A stretch of DNA of 64,000 nucleotides, taken from assembly GCF_007992095.1 (NCBI RefSeq), contig NZ_BJZP01000007.1:153449-217448 (forward strand), written 5' to 3'. Positions 1-9,000 of the stretch are shown here, in pieces. The notes under the pieces are model-generated. The model was not told where the DNA came from. It did no database searches and saw only the letters and a list, made by a program, of their open reading frames with translations. The translations under genes were made by a program, and so were the position numbers. This DNA is from Paenirhizobium naphthalenivorans (GTDB taxonomy: Bacteria; Pseudomonadota; Alphaproteobacteria; Rhizobiales; Rhizobiaceae). Numbering within the stretch: the stretch's first letter is position 1; each line of letters opens with the position of its first letter.

Positions 1-791
1 ACCTCAAGATCAAGACCGGGCCGATCGGCTCGCATGACCTGAAGCATTCCGAGGATGGCGAGCTGCTGTCGCGTATGCTGCTGCATGAGGATGAGAAGGT
101 GTTCGTGCTCAACAAGCCTGCCGGTCTGGCCGTGCAGGGCGGTTCGGGCCTGACCCGCCACATCGATAAGATGCTTGAGGCCTGGACCAGCAAGAAGGGC
201 GAGAAACCGCGCCTGGTGCACCGGCTCGACCGCGATACGTCCGGCGTGCTGGTGGTTGCCCGCACACGTGGCGCGGCCCAAAAGCTGACCGCGGCCTTCC
301 GCGAACGCGATACCCACAAGACCTATTGGGCGCTGGTCAAGGGAGTACCGCGCAAGCACGACGACAAGATCTCTACCTGGCTGGTCAAGGATCAGACCGA
401 CGAAGGCGACCGCATGCGCGTCGCCAGGCATGGCGAGGATGGCGCCGATCACGCGGTTAGCTACTATCGCGTCATCGACACCGCCGCGCAGAATCTCGCC
501 TGGCTGGAAATGGAGCCCTATACCGGTCGTACCCATCAGCTACGCGTTCATGCACTGCATATCGGCCATCCGATCATCGGTGATCCAAAATATTTCATCG
601 ACGACCACAATTGGGACTTCCCGGGTGGCGTTCAGAAGCGGCTGCATCTGCATGCGCGCCGCATTGACATCCCTCATCCGAACGGCGGCCGGCTCCAGGT
701 GACGGCGCCCCTGCCGCCGCACATGGTACAGACTTGGAACCTGCTGGGTCTCGACCAATCCGACGGTGACAGAGATGGCGACGACGAATGA
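1..791 (+). CDS. RluA-family 23S rRNA pseudouridine synthase, 5' end missing
   Basis: The gene enters from the left edge in frame 3 (first complete codon at base 3), so it lacks its true start and presumably most of an N-terminal S4 domain. About 262 residues are visible. The catalytic signature HRLDRDTSG, with the aspartate that attacks the uridine, sits near residue 74, and GRTHQLRVH follows in the C-terminal part; both are hallmarks of RluA/RluC/RluD enzymes that isomerise uridines in 23S rRNA. Which uridine is modified cannot be told here. The stop overlaps the next start as ATGA, suggesting co-transcription with the HAD and ATP12 genes. Family assignment is firm; the subfamily is not. 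Confidence 0.93.
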   Translation, partial: LKIKTGPIGSHDLKHSEDGELLSRMLLHEDEKVFVLNKPAGLAVQGGSGLTRHIDKMLEAWTSKKGEKPRLVHRLDRDTSGVLVVARTRGAAQKLTAAFRERDTHKTYWALVKGVPRKHDDKISTWLVKDQTDEGDRMRVARHGEDGADHAVSYYRVIDTAAQNLAWLEMEPYTGRTHQLRVHALHIGHPIIGDPKYFIDDHNWDFPGGVQKRLHLHARRIDIPHPNGGRLQVTAPLPPHMVQTWNLLGLDQSDGDRDGDDE

Positions 792-1441
792 AGCTGGTTC
801 TCTTCGATTGCGATGGTACGCTGGTCGATAGTGTCGCTCTGATCCACGAGGTTATGGTCCGGACCTTCCGTCATTTCGGCAAGGCCGAGCCGACGGTTGC
901 GCAAACCAAGGCGATCATCGGGTTGACGCTCGACATCGCGATCGCCCGTATTGACGGCAAGCCGCATGCCGACGCGGAAGCCGTGGCGATGATGGCTTAC
1001 TACAAAGAGATCTTCGTCGGCGTCCGCAGTGAGCTCGGTTTCCAGGAGCCGCTGTTTCCCGGTATTCGCGAATTGATCGGCAAACTCGTGGAGCGCGACG
1101 ACGTGCTGATCGGCGCCGTCACAGGCAAGTCGCGCCGCGGCCTCGACGGGGTGCTTGAAACCCATGGTTTCACCTCCCATTTCTTCGTTTCCCGCACGGC
1201 GGACGATTGCCCGTCGAAGCCGCATCCCGCCATGGTGACGGAATGCTGTGAACAGGCGGGCCTCGTTCCGGCGGACACGGTGGTGGTCGGCGACGCGGTT
1301 TATGACATGCAGATGGCAAAGGCCGCAGGAGCCGCAGCGATTGGTGTGTCCTGGGGTTATGCCGATGCTGAGGAACTCTGGGCGGCCGGTGCCGATGCGG
1401 TGGTCGACCGTCCGGAAGACATCCTTGCTTTTATACACTGA
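788..1441 (+). CDS. HAD-superfamily hydrolase, phosphoglycolate phosphatase-like
   Basis: 217 residues. Motif I is FDCDGTLVDS at residues 5-14, supplying the nucleophile Asp and acid/base Asp of haloacid dehalogenase phosphatases. A helical cap follows (about residues 17-85). Motif II-III material (AVTGKS, then a Lys in SKPHP) and motif IV VVGDAVYDM near residue 170 complete the active site, so it should be an active soluble phosphatase. The substrate is not evident; Gph/PGP-like small phosphates are the closest guess. It starts in a 4-base overlap with the pseudouridine synthase gene, and ATP12 follows after 9 bases. Confidence 0.9.
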   Translation: MKLVLFDCDGTLVDSVALIHEVMVRTFRHFGKAEPTVAQTKAIIGLTLDIAIARIDGKPHADAEAVAMMAYYKEIFVGVRSELGFQEPLFPGIRELIGKLVERDDVLIGAVTGKSRRGLDGVLETHGFTSHFFVSRTADDCPSKPHPAMVTECCEQAGLVPADTVVVGDAVYDMQMAKAAGAAAIGVSWGYADAEELWAAGADAVVDRPEDILAFIH

Positions 1442-1450
1442 GGACTTTTG

Positions 1451-2254
1451 ATGCGCGACGAGCTTTCCGACATTTTTGGCTCCTTCACGCCCGAGCACAG
1501 CCACGAGGATCCGGTGCGCCGCGCCCAGATCCAGATGAAGCGGCCGCTGCCGAAGCGCTTCTACACGGCGGTCACGGTCGAAGCGGACGACAACGGGTAC
1601 GCGGTAAAGCTCGACGGGCGGGGCGTAAAAACGCCGGGCAAGAACCCGCTGGTGTTACCGACGCGCCCGGCAGCCGAACTGGTGGCCGCCGAATGGCGGG
1701 CGCAGGTCGAGGTGATCGATCCGGAACGTATGCCGGCGACGCGGCTTGCCAATACCGCGATCGATGCCGTGGCCGACCAGGCCGAGGCGGTGTTCGAAGA
1801 CATCGTACGCTACAGCGGCAGCGACATGCTGTGCTACCGGGCCGATGGTCCGGAACGACTGGTAGAGCGGCAACGTGAACGCTGGGATCCGGTGCTTGGC
1901 TGGATGGCAGAGACACACGGCGCTCGCTTCATTCTGGTTGAGGGCGTCATCCACCAAGAGCAGCCCTCGGAGGCGACCGCCGCCTTCGCCCGGGCTTTGG
2001 AGCCGAATCTTTCACCTCTTTCTCTCGCATGTCTGCATGTTGTGACGACGCTGACCGGGTCGGCGACGCTAACCCTTGCCCTCAAGGATCGTTATTTGTC
2101 GGTCGATGAGGTCTGGGCGCTCGCTCATCTCGATGAAGACTGGACGGATGAGCATTGGGGCGTGGATCCAGAGGCTGAGGCACGGCGCGCCAAGCGTTTT
2201 GTCGAAATTTCGGCGGCGGCGGCCATGCTTGAGGCGTTGCGGGCTGCGAGCTAA
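1451..2254 (+). CDS. ATP12-family F1-ATPase assembly chaperone
   Basis: 267 residues. The family-typical block KRFYTAVTVE near residue 37, the LDGRGVKTPGKNPL segment and the internal MPATRLANTAID motif identify the ATP12 family. In mitochondria ATP12 binds free F1 alpha subunit until the alpha3beta3 ring forms; alphaproteobacterial homologues are presumed to do the same. I chose ATG 1451 rather than the TTG three bases upstream. It is third in a tight run with the pseudouridine synthase and HAD genes. No membrane segments or signal peptide are visible. Confidence 0.88.
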   Translation: MRDELSDIFGSFTPEHSHEDPVRRAQIQMKRPLPKRFYTAVTVEADDNGYAVKLDGRGVKTPGKNPLVLPTRPAAELVAAEWRAQVEVIDPERMPATRLANTAIDAVADQAEAVFEDIVRYSGSDMLCYRADGPERLVERQRERWDPVLGWMAETHGARFILVEGVIHQEQPSEATAAFARALEPNLSPLSLACLHVVTTLTGSATLTLALKDRYLSVDEVWALAHLDEDWTDEHWGVDPEAEARRAKRFVEISAAAAMLEALRAAS

Positions 2255-2314
2255 CGGTTCGCTAACCATAAAATGGGACCCTTGGTGAAATAGAATCATC
2301 CATCGGGTTTCCTC

Positions 2315-3037
2315 ATGCTCGCGCGTTTTTTCACGCTTGGCTTTTTCGTGCTTCTGGTCGGCGCCTTGGCCTCTTGCAGTCTGCTCAATGGCCGTCCGAT
2401 CACGCGGCCACTCGTCTACAATGTCCGTGACGTGACGGTGATTGCCGACCAGACGGTGCCCAAGCGGATCGTCGCGGGGGTCGATCGTCGCGTGTCGGCG
2501 GCGATCACCGCAACGCGGCCGCCGGCAGGCGCCGAGCGCGTTGTCGTCATGGTCCGGATCGACAAGCTGGGCTATGGCTTTAACGCCCGTCAACGCCTGC
2601 GGACCGCCCGCTTCTCTGTGACGGCCGTATCGATCGAGAGCGGTGATCCAGTTGCGACGGGAAGCTTCTCGGTCAACAACCCGACTGATGATCCGCTGAT
2701 GGCTGAGGAGAGCCTTGTCGAGGAAATCGCCAGTCGCGTGCGCTTTGCCTTCTCATTGGCATCGCCGTCCTTCCGCCATCTGGTTCGGGCGCCGCGCACT
2801 CAGACGACCCGAATGAAAACGGCGCTTGGGCCGCAGGGGGAGGCACCCGTCGCGTCGCATGCTCCGGTGGCACCGGTCGTAGAGAAAACGGCAGAGCCGT
2901 CATTGCCGGCGCCCGCCGCAGTGACTGGCACTAATGTCGAGACCAATGTGGAAGAGGGCGCGAGCGCCGCGGTCGTGCTGGGGCAACCGAAGCCGGTTTG
3001 CGACCCGAACGTCGAAAACTGCCCGCCGTCCGACTAA
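2315..3037 (+). CDS. hypothetical lipoprotein
   Basis: 240 residues. It starts with a hydrophobic signal (ARFFTLGFFVLLVGA) ending in a lipobox LASC, with the modified Cys at about residue 21, so export and lipid attachment are likely. Residues 35-160 look like a folded beta-rich domain (TRPLVYNVRDVTVIADQTVP onward). The tail from about 165 is rich in Ala, Pro and Val and is probably disordered, ending in CDPNVENCPPSD. I do not recognise a characterised family; similar lipoproteins near ATP12 occur in rhizobia, but no function can be given. The start ATG lies 60 bases after the ATP12 stop, without a strong ribosome site. Confidence 0.7.
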   Translation: MLARFFTLGFFVLLVGALASCSLLNGRPITRPLVYNVRDVTVIADQTVPKRIVAGVDRRVSAAITATRPPAGAERVVVMVRIDKLGYGFNARQRLRTARFSVTAVSIESGDPVATGSFSVNNPTDDPLMAEESLVEEIASRVRFAFSLASPSFRHLVRAPRTQTTRMKTALGPQGEAPVASHAPVAPVVEKTAEPSLPAPAAVTGTNVETNVEEGASAAVVLGQPKPVCDPNVENCPPSD

Positions 3038-3253
3038 GAGTCCGTAGCGGACAAGAGGTATTCACAGCGTGCGCGTAGCCTTGATTGCGCGCTTGTAATT
3101 TACGGCGTTGTTTCACGGTAGAGCGGGCGGGCCGTTTGAATTTTCGTATATCACTTTAAATTTTCGGGTCACTGCAATTACACTTGAGCATGTGAGGTTG
3201 CGGCATTTGCGTGAAGGGGGCGTTACTGGCTTTATTGCTGGGGGGCGTTTCAC
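3038..3253. other. AT-richer intergenic stretch without a gene
   Basis: Composition drops in GC around 3130-3180 (runs such as TTTAAATTTTCGG). No reading frame here looks coding and no clear terminator hairpin with a T run follows the lipoprotein gene. It may hold the promoter of the decayed gene downstream. Confidence 0.5.
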
Positions 3254-3771
3254 ATGATGACAAAATTGACACGGACGGAGCTTGCATGCTTGGTCAGCCT
3301 TTCGATCGGCGGCGGGCAGGTCTCGGCACAGCAGACATAGCAACCGGTCGCGCCGCCCGAGGCGGCGGCCTTCCGCGCCGGATCAGGGCTGGAAGTAGGA
3401 GTTGGCGCTCTGGCAGGCCGCTGCAAGCGGCAATGCCCAGGCGGACTACCAAGCCTATCTGGCGGCCTACACAACGGGTAAATTCGTCGCGATTGCCAAT
3501 AACCGGATCGCCGGGCTGACTAAGACGGCGCCCGCACCTCTACCGTCGTCGAGCCGCCGGCATAGGCCGCCACTGCCTTCGCGCTCGCCGCCGGCCTGAC
3601 CGTGTTCTTGAAGGGCGTTTTGACAACTCGGCCCGCTATGCCGCGATCGCCCTCGGTAATCTCGGCGTTGGCGCCGCGATCATCGGCGGAGCTGCCGCCG
3701 GCCGGCATCATCGTCATCCACGGCCGCGTTTCCGTCCGGGGCGTTGCCCGCCAGGCGCCTTCTGCCGCTGA
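3254..3771 (+). pseudogene. decayed small secreted-protein gene with an aspartate/aromatic repeat remnant
   Basis: No intact gene fills this stretch, but recognisable protein pieces lie in three different frames. Frame starting at ATG 3254: a signal-like peptide ending VSAQQ, then a TAG at 3338, then PPEAAAFRAGSGLEVG. Frame starting near 3402: ALWQAAASGNAQADYQAYL and KFVAIANNRIAGL, which resembles the W..a..s....dy.aYL..y..G.f..iA..Ri..L repeat seen in secreted and caspase-associated bacterial proteins. Frame starting at 3613: GRFDNSARYAAIALGN, a glycine/alanine-rich hydrophobic stretch, then a His/Arg-rich tail ending at 3771. Shifts plus a stop argue for decay. The assignment is tentative. 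Confidence 0.4.
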
Positions 3772-3839
3772 GGCGATGGCTGTAACGAGGCCGGGCTAAC
3801 CCCTGCCTCGATTGACTTGAACTCGGCTTCCTCCTATTC

Positions 3840-4200
3840 CATAGGTTACGGATGGTTTCCGATCTGCCGGTTGGTGGAGCGGAAAGAAAAAGGGAATGCG
3901 ACGGCAGGGATCCAGATCGGGACTGCTAATCGCAGCCGACCCCGCGACTGTAGAGCGGCGAGGGTCTTCCGTTCGGCAGCGACTTTGGTGACGGATGGCT
4001 GTTTGCGTGGTGCGGACGATCCGAAGCGGGGACGGTGCCGGAAAAGCCACTGGAGGGCTGCGCGATCAGCCAGGGCCGGACGCCTCTAACTTCTACGAAT
4101 CGTCCCCCTTTCGCGCCGCATTCAACTCCGGGAAGGCGAGGAAGATCCACCGGCGCATTTTGTGCGCCACGACCCGCGAGCCAGGAGACCTGCCAACCGT
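3840..4200 (+). ncRNA. cobalamin riboswitch upstream of the cobP operon
   Basis: The conserved landmarks of the B12 aptamer occur in the right order: GGAAAGAAAAAGGGAATGCG at 3881-3900, the B12-box-like GACCCCGCGACTGTA at about 3938-3952, AAAGCCACTGG near 4044, GGGAAGGCGAGGAAG near 4130, and the closing GCGAGCCAGGAGACCTGCC ending about 4194. The distance between box and 3' end is long, so peripheral arms are expanded. Family knowledge says such RNAs bind adenosylcobalamin and lower expression of synthesis genes. Boundaries are approximate to within about 20 bases. Confidence 0.9.
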
Positions 4201-4443
4201 GCCGGGCATCAAGCCCACACCTTGCGAAGGGGAGGTTCCCCTGGTTGCCAGCACGGAGGTTGTCGTGGCGACATTATCGAAGAACGGGATCTGCCGATCC
4301 CGTGAATGCGCGTATGTTTTGCGGCGGCGTTGCGCCGGCCTCGTGTCCGCAAGCCCGTTCGGCTTGGTTGCGCCCGATCGCGCGGCCCTGCGGCTGTTTT
4401 CCTGCCTCTCCGCTGTCTGCGGCCCGCTCTCGCTGGGCGCCGC
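4201..4443 (+). promoter_or_regulatory. leader between riboswitch and cobP, probable expression platform
   Basis: This 243-base leader separates the aptamer from the cobP start. It holds a short hairpin GGGGA/TCCCC near 4219-4231 and a perfect 8-bp stem ACGGGATC/GATCCCGT with loop TGCC at 4284-4303. No T run follows, so simple intrinsic termination is not evident; attenuation or start-site masking is possible. An open frame runs through here into cobP, but the leader sequence does not resemble CobP. Confidence 0.45.
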
Positions 4444-4971
4444 ATGACGACAGTTAAACATCCTTCCTTGATCCTCGTGCTGGGCGGCGCTCGCTCGGGC
4501 AAGTCGCGCTTTGCCGAAGGACTGGCCGCCGGTTGCGCGCTGGAGCGCCATTATGTCGCGACCGGTCGCGCCTTTGATGACGAGATGCGCGACAGGATTG
4601 CCAGGCATCGCACCGATCGCGGCGACGGCTGGACGACCCACGAGGAACCGATCGATCTCGTTGGCCTTCTCCGGCTGATCGACGATCCGGCCCGCGTCGT
4701 GCTGGTCGATTGCCTGACGCTCTGGGCCACCAACCTGATGCTGGAGGCGCAGGATTTAGCGGCCCGCTCGGCCGAACTCGCTGAACTCCTGCCCAATCTC
4801 AAGGCCAGGGTTATCCTTGTTTCCAACGAGGTGGGGCTCGGAATTGTGCCGGAGAACAGGATGGCCCGCGAATTCCGCGACCACGCCGGTCGCCTCCATC
4901 AAATGATCGCGGCCTGCGCCGCAGAAGTCTATTTCGTCGCGGCCGGCTTGCCGCTGAAAATGAAGGGTTGA
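4444..4971 (+). CDS. cobP: adenosylcobinamide kinase / adenosylcobinamide-phosphate guanylyltransferase
   Basis: 175 residues, normal for CobP/CobU. The nucleotide-binding loop is LGGARSGKS at residues 13-21, and [11 protein letters not shown] and [11 protein letters not shown] are family blocks. The enzyme phosphorylates adenosylcobinamide and then transfers GMP to give AdoCbi-GDP, the penultimate activation step before the lower ligand is attached. ATG 4444 was chosen because the family begins just before the P-loop; the frame is open upstream but that part is riboswitch leader. First gene of the riboswitch-led operon; cobW starts 2 bases after its stop. Confidence 0.95.
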   Translation: MTTVKHPSLILVLGGARSGKSRFAEGLAAGCALERHYVATGRAFDDEMRDRIARHRTDRGDGWTTHEEPIDLVGLLRLIDDPARVVLVDCLTLWATNLMLEAQDLAARSAELAELLPNLKARVILVSNEVGLGIVPENRMAREFRDHAGRLHQMIAACAAEVYFVAAGLPLKMKG

Positions 4972-4973
4972 AC

Positions 4974-6047
4974 ATGCTGCAACAGAAGATCCCCGCGACC
5001 GTCATCACTGGCTTTCTTGGTGCCGGAAAGACGACCATCATCCGCAACATGCTGATGAACGCCGGCGGCAAGAAGATCGCGCTGATCATCAACGAGTTTG
5101 GTGATCTCGGCGTCGACGGCGACGTGCTGAAGGGATGTGGCGCGGAGAATTGTACCGAGGACGACATCATCGAACTGACCAACGGCTGCATCTGCTGCAC
5201 CGTTGCCGACGATTTCATCCCCACTATGCAGCGCTTGCTGGAACGCGACGTGAAGCCCGACCATATCGTCATCGAGACCTCCGGCCTTGCCTTGCCGCAG
5301 CCGCTGGTCGCAGCCTTCAACTGGCCGGACATCCGCACCCGCGTCACCGTTGATGGCGTCGTCACCGTGGTCGACAGCGCGGCTGTTGCCGCCGGCCGTT
5401 TTGCCGACGACCATGACAAGGTGGACGCCGCTCGCGTGCTCGACGAGGGCCTCGATCACGACAGCCCGCTTGAAGAATTGTTCGAGGACCAACTTACCTG
5501 CGCCGACCTGATTGTCCTCAACAAGACCGATCTGCTCGACGCCGAAGGTATAGCCAAGGTGAGGGCAGAAGTGGCCGAACGCATTCACCGCAAGCCGACG
5601 TTGATTGAGGCGAAGAATGGCGACGTGCCGGCGTTTGTGCTGCTTGGGCTGGGGGCAAGTACCGAGGGCGACATCGAAAACCGCAAGTCGCACCACGAAC
5701 TGGAGCACGAGGCGCTGCATGAGAGCGGCGAGGCCCATGAGCACCATCATGACCACGATGAATTTGAGAGCTTCGTGATGAAGCTTGGCGCGATCGCAGA
5801 TCCGCTCGCTTTCGTCGATCGCCTGAAACCGGTGATCGAAACCCATGATGTCCTGCGGCTCAAGGGCTTTATTGACGTGCCCGGAAAGCCGATGCGTCTG
5901 GTTATCCAGGCGGTCGGCTCGCGGATTGACACCTATTTCGACCGCCCCTGGAGCGCGGGTGAAAAGCGCGAGACCCGTCTGGTGGTGATCGGCCTGCATG
6001 AATGGGATTTCGGCGCGGTGGTCGAAGCGGTTCAGGCGGCTGCCTGA
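4974..6047 (+). CDS. cobW: CobW, G3E-family GTPase / metallochaperone
   Basis: 357 residues. The Walker A motif GFLGAGKTT is at 13-21, the metal-binding CICC at 72-75 and the guanine-specificity motif NKTD at 184-187. A His/Glu-rich loop (HHELEHEALHE, then HEHHHDHDE) lies near 242-264, and the CobW C-terminal domain follows. CobW is thought to use GTP-dependent metal binding to deliver cobalt to the CobNST chelatase, consistent with cobN directly downstream (3 bases). I took ATG 4974 rather than the TTG at 4968 that overlaps the cobP stop. Confidence 0.95.
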   Translation: MLQQKIPATVITGFLGAGKTTIIRNMLMNAGGKKIALIINEFGDLGVDGDVLKGCGAENCTEDDIIELTNGCICCTVADDFIPTMQRLLERDVKPDHIVIETSGLALPQPLVAAFNWPDIRTRVTVDGVVTVVDSAAVAAGRFADDHDKVDAARVLDEGLDHDSPLEELFEDQLTCADLIVLNKTDLLDAEGIAKVRAEVAERIHRKPTLIEAKNGDVPAFVLLGLGASTEGDIENRKSHHELEHEALHESGEAHEHHHDHDEFESFVMKLGAIADPLAFVDRLKPVIETHDVLRLKGFIDVPGKPMRLVIQAVGSRIDTYFDRPWSAGEKRETRLVVIGLHEWDFGAVVEAVQAAA

Positions 6048-6050
6048 TCC

Positions 6051-9000
6051 ATGCATCTCCTGCTCGCCCAGAAAGGCTCGATTGCAGATGGTGAGGAGGC
6101 GATCGATCTCGGCCAGACGCCGGGGGATATCCTCTTCCTCTCGGCAGCCGATACGGAATTGGCCGCAATTGCTTCAGCGGTCGCCACCCGAGGCGAAGGT
6201 CCGAGCTTTCGTCTGGCCAGCCTGATGAGCCTCAGGCATCCGATGTCTGTCGACACCTATGTCGAACGGACCGCGCGGCATGCCAGGTTGATCGTGGTCC
6301 GGGCGCTTGGCGGGGCGAGTTACTTTCACTACGCGCTGGAGGCCCTGCACGCTCTAGCACGCCGCAATGGCGCCTTGATCGCCGTTCTTCCTGGAGACGA
6401 CAAGCGCGATGAGGGACTGGCCGAATTTTCGACGCTGCCTGACGAGGATCTTGGTGCGCTCTGGGCCTATCTGATCGAAGGGGGCGATGCCAACGCGCGG
6501 GCCTTTGTCGACTATGCCCGCGCCCTGACCGGTTATGGCGAAAAACCGTCACCAGCCGCACCGCTGCTCAGGGCCGGCATCTGGTGGCCGGGCAGGGGCG
6601 CGATCGGACTCGATGACTGGCGGCAACACCTGTCCGCACCGCTCTCCGGCTCTTCAACTGTCGCCATCTGTTTTTACCGCGCCCTTGTCCAGAGCGGCGA
6701 AACGAAGCCGGTCGAGACGATGATCGAGGCACTCAAAGTCGAGGGACTTGCCGCGCTGCCAGTCTTCGTCTCCAGCCTTAAGGATGCCGTCTCTGTCGAC
6801 ACGCTGCGGGCGATCTTCGCCGAGGCGCCGCCGGCCGTGGTAATCAATGCCACTGGTTTTGCCGTTTCGGCTCCCGGTGCCGAGCGGGTGTCGACGGTGC
6901 TGGACGAGGGCGGCGCCGTCGTGCTGCAGGCGTTATTCTCCAGTTCGACCCGCGAGGCCTGGGCATCTTCCTCCCAGGGGCTGGTTGCCCGTGACCTTGC
7001 CATGAGCGTAGCGCTGCCGGAGGTCGATGGTCGTGTCATGACGCGCGCCGTCTCCTTCAAGGCGGCCGCCCGCTTCGATACTCGCGTCGAGGCCAATATC
7101 GTCACCCACGAGCCCGATACCGGCCGTGCCGCCTTCGTTGCCGAGCTTGCCGCCAATTGGGCACGGCTTAAGGCAACTCCGGCGGACGGGCGCCGGGTGG
7201 CGCTGATCATGGCCAATTACCCGAATCGTGATGGCCGTCTCGGCAATGGCGTCGGTCTCGACACGCCGGCGGGCACCGTCGAAGTGCTTCGGGCGATGGC
7301 TGCTGCCGGCTATGCCATCGGCAGCCTGCCGGCCGATGGCGACGCGCTGATGGCGCATCTGATGGCCGGCCCGACGAACGCGGCAGCCGATGACCGCGAG
7401 GTCCGCGAATTTATATCATTGAACGATTACATAAGCTTCTTTGAAAGTCTTCCCGATAAGGTTCAGTCCGAGGTCACGGTGCGCTGGGGCGCGCCGACCA
7501 CAGACGCGTTCTTCCTCGATGGTCGGTTCGCCCTGCCGCTGTCCCGCCTTGGCAATATCATTGTCGGCATCCAGCCGGCGCGCGGCTACAATATCGACCC
7601 GAAGGAAACCTATCACTCGCCGGACCTCGTGCCGCCGCACGGTTATCTGGCCTTCTACGCCTTTCTGCGGCAGGAGTTCGGCGCCCATGCCGTGATCCAC
7701 ATGGGCAAGCACGGCAACCTCGAATGGCTGCCGGGCAAGGCGCTGGCGCTGTCCGAGTGTTGCTACCCGGAGGCGGTCTTCGGCCCGCTGCCGCATCTCT
7801 ATCCCTTCATCGTCAACGATCCGGGTGAGGGTACGCAGGCCAAGCGCCGCACCTCGGCCGTCATCATCGATCACCTGACGCCACCGCTGACGCGCGCCGA
7901 AAGCTATGGACCGTTGAAGGATCTGGAAGCCCTGGTCGATGAGTACTACGAGGCCTCTGGCAGCGATCCGCGCCGTTTGAAGCTTCTCAAGAAACAGATC
8001 CTCGAACTCATCGCTGACATCGGCCTCGATCAGGATGCCGGCATCGCCAGGGGCGAAGCGGAGGAAAGCGCGTTGGAAAAGCTCGACGCCTATCTTTGCG
8101 ACCTGAAGGAAATGCAGATCCGCGATGGGCTGCACATCTTCGGGCTGGCACCGGAAGGCCGGCTGCTGACTGATCTGACGGTGGCGCTTGCCCGGGTGCC
8201 ACGCGGTCTGGGCGAGGGCGGCGACCAGAGCCTGCAAAGGGCGATCGCCGTCGATGTTCTGGGAAAAGAAAACCCCTCCGCAACCTCTCCCCACAAGGGG
8301 GAGGGACTTCCACCTGCGCCTGACGCAGCGTTGGAAGGCCAAGGCAAGCCAATGGTATTCTCCCCCCTTGTGGGGGAGATGGCAGGCAGGCCAGAGGTGG
8401 AGCTCTCGTTAAAGGTCGACGTATTCGACCCCCTCGATTGCGTCATGTCCGATCCGTGGACCGGTCCAAAGCCCGCCATCCTTGCCGATCTCACGGATGC
8501 CCCCTGGCGGACCAAAGGCGACACGGTCGAGCGGATCGAGCTCCTTGCCACGCAGCTTGTGGATGGCACCACATCCTGCCCTGAAGACTGGCCTCAAACC
8601 CGGGTCGTACTCGATGAGATCGAGACGCGACTAAAACCGTCGATCGTCAGATCCGGCCCGTCCGAAATCGAAGGACTGCTCACCGGTCTCGACGGTCGTT
8701 TCGTGCCGCCCGGACCGTCGGGTGCGCCGACACGTGGGCGGCCCGATGTCCTGCCGACCGGCCGCAATTTTTACTCGGTCGACAGCCGCGCCGTGCCGAC
8801 CCCGGCCGCCTATGAGCTGGGCAAGAAATCCGCCGAACTGCTGATCGCCCGCTACGTGCAGGACCATGGCGAATGGCCGACCTCGTTCGGCCTGACCGCC
8901 TGGGGTACATCCAATATGCGCACCGGCGGCGATGACATCGCTCAGGCGCTGGCGCTGATCGGAGTGAAACCCCTGTGGGATATGGTCTCGCGCCGTGTCA

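Noticed and set aside
3995..4457. Open frames across the riboswitch
   Set aside because: They overlap conserved aptamer elements and translate to low-complexity Arg/Pro/Ala sequence.
4929..6056. A 375-codon open frame opposite cobW
   Set aside because: CobW motifs on the plus strand are complete, and the minus translation shows no recognisable domain.
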